Source: Oscillospiraceae bacterium (lineage in GTDB: Bacteria > Bacillota > Clostridia > Oscillospirales > Ruminococcaceae). Taken from it: 64,000 bases of DNA. Positions within the stretch are counted from its first letter, which is position 1. Every line of letters starts with the position of its first letter. The translations under genes were made by a program, and so were the position numbers. The notes under the pieces are model-generated. The model had not been told where the DNA came from, did no database searches, and was given only the letters and a program-made list of their open reading frames with translations. Shown one piece after another: positions 41,572 through 50,275 of the stretch. The stretch lies in NCBI GenBank assembly GCA_017847875.1, contig JAGASN010000002.1:1-64000 (forward strand), in the 5' to 3' direction.

Positions 41572-43282
41572 AAACAACCTGCGAAAGCAATTCACTTTAC
41601 AGTTTTGGAAAGGCAATAAAATCAGCTTTTCTATCGCAATGATCGGGTATATTCTCCAGGTTTTTGTAAATCTTATGATATCCTGGCTTTTACAGCAATT
41701 TATCGATGCTTCTTCCGGAATCGACACCGGATTTTCTATTTTAGATCTTATATTGCTTTCAACAGTTATGGTTGCTTTACTTACATTCTGCGCGGCGCTG
41801 ATATATTTTTCAAAGCCGAAATTTATTTCAAAAGCAATGCGGCAATATAAGGATTTTGCGTTTTCTGAGCTTACAAAAAAAGGAATTTCCGCCTTTTCAA
41901 AGGAAAACACTGCGGCTTATATTTCTGCATTTTCCAATGATGCCGCAAGCATTGAACAAAATTATCTTTTAAATATTTTCAACCTTACGATGGACAGTCT
42001 TCTTTTCCTTGGCGCAATTATTATGATGCTCTGGTACAGTCCACTTCTTACCGCCGCCGCAATTATTTTTGCGCTTTTGCCCGTCGCCGCTTCTTTTATC
42101 ACCGGAAACCGGGTTGCGAAAGCAGAAAAGGAAATTTCCGAAAAAAACGAAAGTTTTATGTCTGTTTTGCGCGACGGACTTTCCGGTTTTTCGGTAATCA
42201 AAAGTTTTAAAGCTGAATTTTCCGCCATAAAGCTTTTTACGGAAAGCAACAAAAACGTTGAGGAAGCCAAATGCCGCCGAAAAAAACTCGGAACCGTTCT
42301 TCAGATGCTCGGAACCGGAGCCGGACTTATTTCTCAGTTCGGAATTTTTATTCTGTGCGCGTACTTTGCGGTAAACGGAAAAGACGGAATAACTCCCGGC
42401 GTGGTTATGATATTCATGCAGCTTATGGGGCTTGTTACGGAACCAATAGGAACTGTTCCCGAAATGCTTGCGAACAGAAAATCCGCCGCGGCTCTTATTG
42501 ACAAAATGGCAAATGCGATTTATTCAAACACCAGAGAAGAAGGAAGTTCTGTTCCTGCAATGCTTAAAGACGGAATTGAAATATCCAATCTTTATTTTTC
42601 TTATAACGGAAAAGACAACGCCCTTGAAGACATCAATTTTAAATTTGAAACCGGAAAAAGTTACGCTGTGGTCGGTGCTTCCGGAAGCGGAAAATCCACG
42701 CTTTTGAACCTTTTATCCGCCGGTCACAACAAATATTCCGGAAAAATAACCTATGACAAAACAGAACTTCGGGATATCTGCAGTGATTCGCTTTATGACA
42801 TTATTTCTATTATTCAACAGAACGTTTTTATATTTAACAGTTCAATCCGAAACAACATAACAATGTTCAGGGATTTTGATGATAAAGATGTTGAAAAAGC
42901 TGTTTTTCTTTCCGGACTTTCCGAACTTATTTCGGAACGCGGCGAAGATTTTATCTGCGGAGAAAGCGGAAGCGGACTTTCCGGCGGAGAACGCCAGAGA
43001 ATTTCTATTGCAAGAAGTCTTCTTAGAAAAACTCCCGTTCTTCTTGTTGACGAAGCAACCGCTGCTTTGGATAAAGAAACTTCTTTTTATATTCTAAATA
43101 CAATTTTGTCGCTTGACGACTTAACAAAAATTGTTGTTACCCACAATCTTGATGAAAATCTGCTCAAAAAATATGACTCCATACTTGTTTTGAAAAACGG
43201 CAGAATTTTTGAGCACGGAACATTTGATGAACTCATGGAACGAAAGAAATATTTTTATTCACTGTTCACTGTTTCTCAATAA
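41564..43282 (+). CDS. ABC exporter, fused permease and ATPase
   Basis: A 572-residue half-transporter: six-helix membrane domain (about 20-310) and nucleotide-binding domain (about 335-565). Walker A GASGSGKST, Q-loop IIQQNVFIF, signature LSGGERQRISIARSL, Walker B VLLVDEATAALD and switch His VVTHN are all intact. Fits multidrug, lipid or peptide export as a homodimer. Translated together with the XRE-TPR regulator. Confidence 0.92.
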   Translation: MDKNNLRKQFTLQFWKGNKISFSIAMIGYILQVFVNLMISWLLQQFIDASSGIDTGFSILDLILLSTVMVALLTFCAALIYFSKPKFISKAMRQYKDFAFSELTKKGISAFSKENTAAYISAFSNDAASIEQNYLLNIFNLTMDSLLFLGAIIMMLWYSPLLTAAAIIFALLPVAASFITGNRVAKAEKEISEKNESFMSVLRDGLSGFSVIKSFKAEFSAIKLFTESNKNVEEAKCRRKKLGTVLQMLGTGAGLISQFGIFILCAYFAVNGKDGITPGVVMIFMQLMGLVTEPIGTVPEMLANRKSAAALIDKMANAIYSNTREEGSSVPAMLKDGIEISNLYFSYNGKDNALEDINFKFETGKSYAVVGASGSGKSTLLNLLSAGHNKYSGKITYDKTELRDICSDSLYDIISIIQQNVFIFNSSIRNNITMFRDFDDKDVEKAVFLSGLSELISERGEDFICGESGSGLSGGERQRISIARSLLRKTPVLLVDEATAALDKETSFYILNTILSLDDLTKIVVTHNLDENLLKKYDSILVLKNGRIFEHGTFDELMERKKYFYSLFTVSQ

Positions 43283-43312
43283 AAAAGACCCGCTCCGGCG
43301 GGTCTTTTTTTC
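43281..43312. terminator. Bidirectional terminator
   Basis: AAAGACCCGC-TCC-GGCGGGTCTTT flanked by A- and T-runs. Confidence 0.85.
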
Positions 43313-44099
43313 AGTTGTTTTTATAAGCCTCTTCGGCGGAAATCATCACCATTTCGTTAAGGTGTTCAACAACAAATTTCTGAGCATTTTCGTTATAATA
43401 ATTTTTGCTGTATTCACGAAAATATTTGTTTATCTCCCAAAAACTTTCTATTCCTATTTCCATTCCCTTTTCCGTTGCAACACGGTTAAGACTTTTTGTT
43501 TTTTCGTCAAAAGAAAGAGCCAGATAACCGTTATCAAGCAGATATTTTGTAATCTGTACCGGGAGAATTTTTTCTTTTCCGGTGGCTTCATTGATTCTTT
43601 TTGCAAGAAGCTTTACTCCGACCGGATCGCGCGTTATCTCTATCTTTTCAATTTCCTCCGGTTTGAAACTGCTGTGTTTTTTCTTTTTTGCAACGGCATA
43701 TTCGGTATTTACAATATCGGAAAGCTTTTTTGCGGAAAGAAGCTTTTCAAGGCTTGTGAAAGCCTTTGCGTAAATTCCGCCGCATTCGCGGATTATCGGA
43801 AATTCGAGTTTCTTCCATTCTTCAATTTCGAATTTATAATAAGCCATTTCCGGATTTTTTGAAGGAAGAGAAGTTATTTCTCCCCTTTTTACAATTTTTG
43901 TTTCTGAAACTTTTCCGTAATAGCGGATACAGCCGTCCTCATCCCCGAAAGTTCCGGAAGGAAGATAAAGCGCGATATATTCCACCGGCATCATGTTTTT
44001 AGGAACAACCGCTTCGGGAATGTGATAAAACTTTTCAGAAAAATTTATTTCAAACTGCTTTTTGCTTTTTACTGTTCCGATAAGAACTTCGTGCTCCAA
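43311..44099 (-). CDS. Hypothetical cytoplasmic protein
   Basis: A 262-residue basic protein with no membrane helix or signal peptide. Notable parts: LIGTVKSKKQFEINFSEKFYHIP, YIALYLPSGTFGDEDGCIRYYGKV, and a C-terminal helical region around GKEKILPVQITKYLLDNGYL and SLNRVATEKGMEIG that resembles small DNA-binding winged helices. No family recognised. I place the start at TTG 44099, which has GGGTGA upstream like neighbouring genes; an ATG at 44150 or TTG at 44159 would add up to 20 residues but lacks a ribosome site. Confidence 0.6.
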   Translation of the reverse strand: MEHEVLIGTVKSKKQFEINFSEKFYHIPEAVVPKNMMPVEYIALYLPSGTFGDEDGCIRYYGKVSETKIVKRGEITSLPSKNPEMAYYKFEIEEWKKLEFPIIRECGGIYAKAFTSLEKLLSAKKLSDIVNTEYAVAKKKKHSSFKPEEIEKIEITRDPVGVKLLAKRINEATGKEKILPVQITKYLLDNGYLALSFDEKTKSLNRVATEKGMEIGIESFWEINKYFREYSKNYYNENAQKFVVEHLNEMVMISAEEAYKNN

Positions 44100-44425
44100 A
44101 AAATCACCCGCTTTTAATTTCCTCAGAATTAAAATATTCCTTTTATGCATATTCGTCAATGATTTTTATTCTCTTTGTTTATTTTTTACATTTTTTCCTG
44201 CATTTTTATGTGCACTTAAGCCAAAAAATTCAAATTTTGTTGTTTTTTTGCTCTTTGCCACAAATATTCTCTGTTTTTTACTAATTTTTGCATTATTTTT
44301 GTAGAAATTGCAAAAAAACTATTGAAAAATTTGGATTTGAGAGTTAAAATCAAAGCGCATTGTTCAAAAATTATACTTGTTCTTAATATTATTGTTCTGT
44401 TCCACAGAAATGGGGGTAATCTTCT
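44100..44425 (+). other. 326-base intergenic region between divergent genes
   Basis: Very AT-rich. It contains the likely xpt promoter and, if the longer start of the leftward gene is real, its first codons. I looked for a purine riboswitch ahead of xpt and found none. Confidence 0.5.
44322..44350 (+). promoter_or_regulatory. Likely xpt promoter
   Basis: TTGAAA at 44322-44327 and TAAAAT at 44345-44350, 17 bases apart, 76 bases upstream of the xpt start. Confidence 0.45.
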
Positions 44426-45007
44426 ATGAAAATTCTTGAAGATCGTATCATTAAAGATGGAGTAGTGCGCGCCGGTAATGTCCTGAAGGTGGATTGTTTC
44501 TTGAATCACCAGATGGACATTTCTCTTTTTCAGGAAATGGCAAAAGAATGGAAAGCGCGTTTCGCAGATAAAAAAATAAACAAAATCCTTACTATTGAAG
44601 CTTCCGGAATTGCGATTGCCGCAATTGTTGCAACCGCTTTTGATAACTGCCCGGTCGTTTTTGCAAAAAAGACCGAAAGCCTTAACGTTGATGGCGCGGT
44701 TTACTCTTCCAAAGTCACTTCCTTTACCAAAAAACGCACCTATGACGTTTTTGTAAGCCAGAAATATCTTTCTCCCGATGACCACATTCTCATCGTTGAC
44801 GATTTCCTTGCTGTCGGAAGCGCACTCAACGGACTTATTGATATCGTTAACCAGTCCGGCGCAACCGTTGAAGGACTTGGAATCGCCATTGAAAAAGGTT
44901 TCCAGGGCGGCGGCGATTCTTTCCGCGAAAAAGGCTATCAGCTTGAATCCCTCGCAATTGTTGAAAAACTTGACGCCGAAAACAACGTTATTGAATTCCG
45001 CAAATAA
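44426..45007 (+). CDS. xpt: Xanthine phosphoribosyltransferase
   Basis: A 193-residue type I phosphoribosyltransferase that makes XMP from xanthine and PRPP. The PRPP-binding motif ILIVDDFLAVGSAL is at 121-134, the N-terminal part has KVDCFLNHQMD and TIEASGIAIA. Length matches Xpt. GGGGG precedes ATG 44426. It lies 76 bases before a nucleoside-type BMP importer, linking uptake and salvage. Confidence 0.94.
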   Translation: MKILEDRIIKDGVVRAGNVLKVDCFLNHQMDISLFQEMAKEWKARFADKKINKILTIEASGIAIAAIVATAFDNCPVVFAKKTESLNVDGAVYSSKVTSFTKKRTYDVFVSQKYLSPDDHILIVDDFLAVGSALNGLIDIVNQSGATVEGLGIAIEKGFQGGGDSFREKGYQLESLAIVEKLDAENNVIEFRK

Positions 45008-45083
45008 AACAGTTAAAAACGCGCAGAAAGCGCATTTTTATAAAAATGCTTCATGAAAAGCAAAAATTTTTAGGAGGAAAAAC

Positions 45084-46286
45084 ATGAAAAAACTTCTTGC
45101 ACTTATCCTTGCACTTATCATGGTTCTTTCTCTCGCTGCATGCGGCGAAACCCCCGAAGAACCCGAAAACCCCGAAAATCCCGAAACCCCTTCCGAAACC
45201 GAAGAACTTACCGCTGAAAACATCAAAATCGGTTTTGTTCATGTAAGCGACCCTTCCGATATGGGTTACACTTACAACCATGACCTCGGAACCTGGAAAA
45301 TGGCTGAAAACCTCGGCATTTCCGAAGACCAGATCATCAACAAATATAACATCGGCGAAGACGAAGGCTGCGCAACCGCTATCGAAGAGCTTGTTGAAGC
45401 AGGCTGCGATATCATCTTTGCAACTTCCTTCGGTCACGGCGACTATATGACTGAAGCGGCAGCAAAATATCCCGAAATCGAATTCTGCCATGCAACCGGT
45501 GCACAGGCAGCAGGTTCCGGCCTTTCCAACTATCACAACTACTTCACCTCCATCTACGAAGCACGTTACATCGCTGGCGTAGCTGCAGGTCTTAAACTCA
45601 ACGAAATGATCGAAAACGGAACCATTACCGAAGAAGAAGCTGTTATCGGTTACGTTGCAGCATTCTATTTCGAAGAAGTTATCTCCGGCTTCTCCGCTTT
45701 CTATCTTGGCGCACGTTCTGTTTGCCCTTCCGCAACCATGATCACCCTTAAAGCAGACTCCTGGTCCGACCCTGTTAAAGAAGGTCAGATCGCACAGTCC
45801 CTTATCGACCAGGGCGCTGTAATCATCAGCCAGCATTCCGATAACCCCTCTCCTGCAACCACTGCAGAAGCAGCAGGTCTCTTCCACTGCGGTTACAACT
45901 CCGACATGGCAGAAGCTGCTCCCAAAGCTTCCATCATTTCCGCTCGTGCTGACTGGTCCATCTATCTCACCTATGCAGTAGAATGCGTTCTCAACGGCGA
46001 AGAAATCGTAACCGACTGGTGCAAAGGTTTTGCTGAAGGCGCAAACTTCACCAGCCCCCTCAACGAAGCTGTTGCTGCTCCCGGCACTGCAGAAAAACTT
46101 GAAGAAGTTGCAAGCGGCCTTAAAGACGGTTCCGTTCACGTATTTGCAGGTCCCTGGACCGGCGTTCATGTTTGGACCGGCGAAGCATTCGAATGCGCTG
46201 AAGGCGAATGGGTTGAAGAATCCCAGACCCAGTCTGCTCCTTACTTCGGCTACATCCTCGACGGCATTACCCGCCTTGATGCATAA
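45084..46286 (+). CDS. BMP-family nucleoside-binding lipoprotein
   Basis: A 400-residue substrate-binding lipoprotein. Signal peptide with lipobox LAAC (Cys 20), a 23-residue Pro/Glu-rich linker (ETPEEPENPENPE), then the BMP/PnrA fold: IGFVHVSDPSDMGYTYNHDLG, IIFATSFGHGDYM, YEARYIAGVAAGLK, GYVAAFYF and TYAVECVLNGEE. It binds nucleosides outside the membrane for the ABC importer that follows. Strong codon bias suggests high expression. AGGAGGAAAA precedes the ATG. Confidence 0.93.
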   Translation: MKKLLALILALIMVLSLAACGETPEEPENPENPETPSETEELTAENIKIGFVHVSDPSDMGYTYNHDLGTWKMAENLGISEDQIINKYNIGEDEGCATAIEELVEAGCDIIFATSFGHGDYMTEAAAKYPEIEFCHATGAQAAGSGLSNYHNYFTSIYEARYIAGVAAGLKLNEMIENGTITEEEAVIGYVAAFYFEEVISGFSAFYLGARSVCPSATMITLKADSWSDPVKEGQIAQSLIDQGAVIISQHSDNPSPATTAEAAGLFHCGYNSDMAEAAPKASIISARADWSIYLTYAVECVLNGEEIVTDWCKGFAEGANFTSPLNEAVAAPGTAEKLEEVASGLKDGSVHVFAGPWTGVHVWTGEAFECAEGEWVEESQTQSAPYFGYILDGITRLDA

Positions 46287-46296
46287 TTTTTGATTT

Positions 46297-46336
46297 TAAA
46301 AATGGGGCCGTTTTTTCGGCGGCCCCATTTTTTTAA
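46297..46336 (+). terminator. Terminator after the BMP gene
   Basis: AAAATGGGGCCG and CGGCCCCATTTT arms around a T-rich loop, then TTTT. It would keep the binding protein more abundant than the transporter. Confidence 0.8.
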
Positions 46337-46349
46337 TTTTCCGATGATA

Positions 46350-46387
46350 AAAAAAGGGAGTAAAACAGATTTTTTATTCCCTTTTTT
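46350..46387 (+). terminator. Second AT-rich hairpin before the ATPase gene
   Basis: AAAAAAGGGA..TAAAA pairs with TTTTTA..TTCCCTTTTTT. A second GGAAATT/AATTTCC hairpin follows at 46395-46411. These may further reduce read-through or control it. Confidence 0.45.
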
Positions 46388-46458
46388 GACCACCGGAAAT
46401 TTATAATTTCCAAAAGGTTTTTTGTAAAAATATCAGTTTTTGAGAAAGGGTGATTTTT

Positions 46459-47997
46459 TTGGAAACTGCTGCAATACAGCTTAAAAATCTCACCAAAACA
46501 TTCGGAAGCGTTGTTGCAAACGACCGCGTAAGCCTTGAGATACGCCATGGAGAGATCCTTGCGCTTTTAGGCGAAAACGGAAGCGGTAAAACAACTCTTA
46601 TGAATATGCTTTCCGGAATTTATTATCCGGACGGCGGCGAGATTTTTGTTAACGGAAAAGAAGTTATAATTGATAACCCAAGAGATGCCTTTGATCTTGG
46701 AATCGGAATGATCCACCAGCATTTCAAACTTGTTGATGTACTTACCGCCGCAGAAAACATGGTTCTCGGCCTTAAGGAAAAAGGACGCCTTAATACCAAA
46801 GCAATCGGCGAAAAAATGCGCAAAATCTGCGAACAGTACGGCTTTCACATTGACCCGAACAAAAAAATTTATGAAATGTCCGTTTCTGAAAAACAGACTG
46901 TTGAAATTGTAAAAATGCTTTATCGCGGCGCGGAAACTCTTATTCTTGATGAGCCTACCGCCGTTCTTACCCCTCAGGAAACCGAAAAGCTTTTCGCAAT
47001 TCTCCGCAATATGAAAAAAGACGGCAAAGCCGTTGTTATTATAACCCATAAGCTCAACGAAGTTATGGAACTTTCCGACAGAGTTGCCGTTCTTCGTAAA
47101 GGCGTTCACGTTGGTGATCTTATCACTTCCGAAACCAACCCCCAGGAACTCACCAATCTTATGGTGGGACATTCCGTAACTCTCAACATCGACAGAACTC
47201 TTTGTGAAAACCCGGTTAAAAAACTTGAAATAAAAAATCTTTCCTGCGTAAGCGACGACGGAGTAAAAGTTCTCGACGATATCACCTTTGATGCTTTCGG
47301 CGGCGAAGTTCTTGGAATCGCGGGAATTTCCGGCTGCGGACAGAAGGAGCTTCTTGAAGGCATCGCCGGTCTTCAGAAAGTTTCCGGCAGCATTAAGTTT
47401 TATCCTGAAAACGGTTCCGAACCGGAAGAAATCAACGGAAAATCTCCTATGGACATCATCAACATGGGAATTTCCCTCTCCTTTGTTCCGGAAGACCGCC
47501 TTGGAATGGGTCTTATCGGCAACATGGACCTTGCGGACAACATGATGCTCCGCAGCTATAACAAAGGTAGATCTCCCTTTGCGGACAGAAAAGCTCCGGC
47601 AGAACTTGCGGAAAAAGTTGTTGACGAACTTGAAGTTGTAACCCCCGGAATCAACGTTCCGGTAAGAAATCTTTCCGGCGGAAACGTTCAGAAAATTCTT
47701 GTCGGACGTGAAATTGCTTCGGAACCTTCCGTTCTTATGAGCGCCTATGCTGTCCGCGGACTTGATATCAACACTTCCTATACGATTTATAATCTTATGA
47801 ACGAGCAGAAAGAACGCGGCGCCGCTGTTATTTATGTCGGCGAAGACCTTGACGTTCTTGTTGAGCTTTGCGACAGAATTCTTGTTCTTTGCGACGGAAA
47901 GATAAGCGGAATCGTTGACGGAAGAAAAACCACCAAAGAGGAAGTCGGTCTTCTTATGACCAGCCTTGGCGGAGAAAAGGAGGCTGTTTCCGAATGA
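46459..47997 (+). CDS. Nucleoside ABC importer, tandem ATPase (NupO-type)
   Basis: A 512-residue ATPase with two ABC domains. Domain 1 has GENGSGKTTLMNML, MIHQHFKLVDVLTAAENMVLG and LDEPTAVLTPQE; domain 2 has ISGCGQKELLEG and signature LSGGNVQKILVGREI, then RGLD. The second domain is degenerate, as usual in this family. It powers the two permeases that follow. TTG 46459 is chosen because AAAGGGTGA is just upstream; a GTG at 46450 overlaps that site. Overlaps the next gene by 4 bases. Confidence 0.92.
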   Translation: METAAIQLKNLTKTFGSVVANDRVSLEIRHGEILALLGENGSGKTTLMNMLSGIYYPDGGEIFVNGKEVIIDNPRDAFDLGIGMIHQHFKLVDVLTAAENMVLGLKEKGRLNTKAIGEKMRKICEQYGFHIDPNKKIYEMSVSEKQTVEIVKMLYRGAETLILDEPTAVLTPQETEKLFAILRNMKKDGKAVVIITHKLNEVMELSDRVAVLRKGVHVGDLITSETNPQELTNLMVGHSVTLNIDRTLCENPVKKLEIKNLSCVSDDGVKVLDDITFDAFGGEVLGIAGISGCGQKELLEGIAGLQKVSGSIKFYPENGSEPEEINGKSPMDIINMGISLSFVPEDRLGMGLIGNMDLADNMMLRSYNKGRSPFADRKAPAELAEKVVDELEVVTPGINVPVRNLSGGNVQKILVGREIASEPSVLMSAYAVRGLDINTSYTIYNLMNEQKERGAAVIYVGEDLDVLVELCDRILVLCDGKISGIVDGRKTTKEEVGLLMTSLGGEKEAVSE

Positions 47998-49091
47998 CTT
48001 ATGAAAACGTAAAAAAAGAGCCTCTTATCCGCGTTGCAAAACGCCCGGAAGTTTCTCCGAAAAAAGCGATGCTCATAAGATTTTCCTCCATTCTTGTTGC
48101 GCTTCTTCTCGGCGGACTTATTATCCTTGCTCTTGGTTTCAACCCCCTTGCGGTTTACAGAGATATTGTGAAAGGTTCTCTCCTTTCCGGAACCGCTCTT
48201 AAAGCAACGGCGAAAATCGCCGTTCCCCTTCTCGGTGCCGCGCTTGCAATTGCTCCGGCTTTCAAAATGAAATTCTGGAACTGCGGTGCGGAAGGCCAGA
48301 TCACCGTCGGCGCAATTGTTTCCACATATTTTGCGCTCAACCTTGTCGGCGATCTTCCGAGACCGGTTTTCTTTGTTGTAACTTTCATCGTTTCCGCAAT
48401 TTTCGGCGGACTTTGGGGACTTATTCCCGCTTTCTTCAAAGCAAGATGGGGCACCAACGAAACACTTTTCACCCTTATGCTCAACTATATCGCCATCGGA
48501 TTTGTAAAATATCTCCGAATCGGACCCTGGATGGATAAAGGCCAGATGTTCCCGAAAGTTCCGATGTTCGACAAGGCCGCAAGACTTCCCGAAGTTTTCG
48601 GCGTTCATATCGGTTGGATCATCGTTCTTGCTCTTGTAATTTTCATTTATATTTATATGACCCGCACAAAACACGGTTATGAAATCGCGGTAGTAGGCGA
48701 AAGTATTTCCACCGCAAGATATTCCGGAATGAACGTTCCGAAAGTTATCATGCGCACAATGTTCCTTTCCGGCGCAATCGCCGGAATTGTCGGCTGGATG
48801 CTTGTTTGCGGAACCAACTATACTTTAAGCGACAGCACCGCAAACGGTTACGGCTTCACCGCTATCGTTGTTGCATGGCTTTCAAAACTCAATCCGTTTG
48901 TAATGGTTCTTATTTCCGCTTTCCTTGCGGTTCTTCAGAAAGGTTCCAACACCATTCAGACAAACTTCGGAATTCCCGCTTCCGCTTCGGAAGTTCTTAC
49001 CGGACTTATCCTTCTTTGTATGCTCGGAAGCGAATTCTTTATTAACTATCGCTTTGTTTTCCGCAAAAAAACTGTTGGAGGTGACGATTGA
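47994..49091 (+). CDS. Nucleoside ABC importer permease (NupP-type)
   Basis: A 365-residue permease of the BPD_transp_2 family with about nine helices. FKMKFWNCGAEGQITVGA, RWGTNETLFTLMLNYIA and GESISTARYSGMNV are family marks. It pairs with the next gene product to form the membrane channel. Coupled by overlaps to both neighbours. Confidence 0.92.
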   Translation: MTYENVKKEPLIRVAKRPEVSPKKAMLIRFSSILVALLLGGLIILALGFNPLAVYRDIVKGSLLSGTALKATAKIAVPLLGAALAIAPAFKMKFWNCGAEGQITVGAIVSTYFALNLVGDLPRPVFFVVTFIVSAIFGGLWGLIPAFFKARWGTNETLFTLMLNYIAIGFVKYLRIGPWMDKGQMFPKVPMFDKAARLPEVFGVHIGWIIVLALVIFIYIYMTRTKHGYEIAVVGESISTARYSGMNVPKVIMRTMFLSGAIAGIVGWMLVCGTNYTLSDSTANGYGFTAIVVAWLSKLNPFVMVLISAFLAVLQKGSNTIQTNFGIPASASEVLTGLILLCMLGSEFFINYRFVFRKKTVGGDD

Positions 49092-50077
49092 TGGATACTT
49101 TTCTCAGCTTTATCGTCGCCGCTGTTCTTGCGGCAGCACCCCTTCTTTTCGGTACTCTCGGTGAAATTCTCACCGAAAAAAGCGGTCACCTTAACCTTGG
49201 TGTTGAAGGTATGATGTTCATGGGCGGCGTTGCCGGTCTTGCAGGAACTTTTTATTACGAAAAAGCAACCGGCGGCGAACCGAACGCTCTTGTTTCCGTT
49301 ATAATCGGAATCGCCTGCGCTTTCCTTTGCGCAATGTTCGGAGCTCTTATTTACAGCTTCCTTACCATCACCCTTCGCGCAAACCAGAACGTAACCGGTC
49401 TTGCGCTCACAACTTTCGGCACCGGTTTCGGCAACTTTTTCGGCGAAATTATGGGAACCGCCGCAGGCGGCTATGTTTCCGTAGGAACCGTTATCAAAGC
49501 CGCATTTAACGACGGAATTCCGGTTCTCAAGGATATCCCCGTAATCGGAAAGCTTCTTTTCGGCTACAGCTTTTTTGTCTATCTCGCTGTTGCGATAGCA
49601 ATTCTTCTTGCTTATTTCCTTAACAAGACCAGAACCGGCCTTAACCTTCGTGCTGTCGGCGAAAGCCCCGCAACAGCAGATGCCGCAGGTATCAACGTAA
49701 CTCTTTACAAATATCTCGCAACCTGTATCGGCGGCGGAATCTGCGGTCTTGGCGGTCTTTATATAGTTATGAACACCGCAAACGGAACCGGCGGTGTTTG
49801 GGTACATAACAGCATCGGCGGTTACGGCTGGCTTGCTGTTGCAATCGTAATTTTCGCAACCTGGAGCCCGCTCAAAGCGGTTATCTGTTCCCTTGTAATA
49901 GGCGCTCTTTCCGTTCTTCCCTATTACTATCAGATTCCGTTTATCCATTCCGCAATTTATGAAATCTTCCCCTATCTTGCAACTGTTGCGGTTCTTATTA
50001 TGATTATCTTCCGCAAGAAAAAAAGCAACCTTCCTCCCGCAAGCCTTGGTCTTGCATATTTCCGCGAGGAAAGATAA
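49091..50077 (+). CDS. Nucleoside ABC importer permease (NupQ-type)
   Basis: A 328-residue second permease of the same family: LTEKSGHLNLGVEGMMFMGG, RANQNVTGLALTTFG, GESPATADAAGIN and LGGLYIVMN. ATG 49091 shares its A with the previous TGA stop; GGAGGTGA lies upstream. Last gene of the importer operon. Confidence 0.92.
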   Translation: MDTFLSFIVAAVLAAAPLLFGTLGEILTEKSGHLNLGVEGMMFMGGVAGLAGTFYYEKATGGEPNALVSVIIGIACAFLCAMFGALIYSFLTITLRANQNVTGLALTTFGTGFGNFFGEIMGTAAGGYVSVGTVIKAAFNDGIPVLKDIPVIGKLLFGYSFFVYLAVAIAILLAYFLNKTRTGLNLRAVGESPATADAAGINVTLYKYLATCIGGGICGLGGLYIVMNTANGTGGVWVHNSIGGYGWLAVAIVIFATWSPLKAVICSLVIGALSVLPYYYQIPFIHSAIYEIFPYLATVAVLIMIIFRKKKSNLPPASLGLAYFREER

Positions 50078-50087
50078 AATAACGCTT

Positions 50088-50117
50088 AAAAGCGTCCGCC
50101 GAGGCGGACGCTTTTTT
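50088..50117 (+). terminator. Terminator of the importer operon
   Basis: AAAAGCGTCCGCC-GAG-GCGGACGCTTTT followed by TT. Confidence 0.85.
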
Positions 50118-50211
50118 CATATTTTTTTCACTTTTTCATCTGTTTAAAAGAAGTTTTTTGCTGTTTTTTATTCAAAAATCGACTTAAAATAAGAACAATT
50201 TGTGAATTTGC

Positions 50212-50240
50212 TTGAAATATAAGTTGTTTTATTGTATAAT
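50212..50240 (+). promoter_or_regulatory. Promoter of the M23 peptidase gene
   Basis: TTGAAA at 50212-50217 and TATAAT at 50235-50240 with a 17-base spacer. Confidence 0.7.
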
Positions 50241-50275
50241 ATGCTGTGTATTTTTATAAAAAGAGAGGTGCATAC

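Noticed and set aside
44160..44425. Purine riboswitch upstream of xpt
   Set aside because: I could not find the conserved three-way junction core; the region is simple AT-rich sequence with a promoter.
45051..46169. Long open frame antisense to the BMP gene (and similar ones antisense to murA, the dead DacF, the ADP-ribosylglycohydrolase and rluB)
   Set aside because: These frames mirror strongly codon-biased genes, lack ribosome sites, and read as Cys/Phe/Gly-rich low-complexity proteins. The sense genes have clear families.
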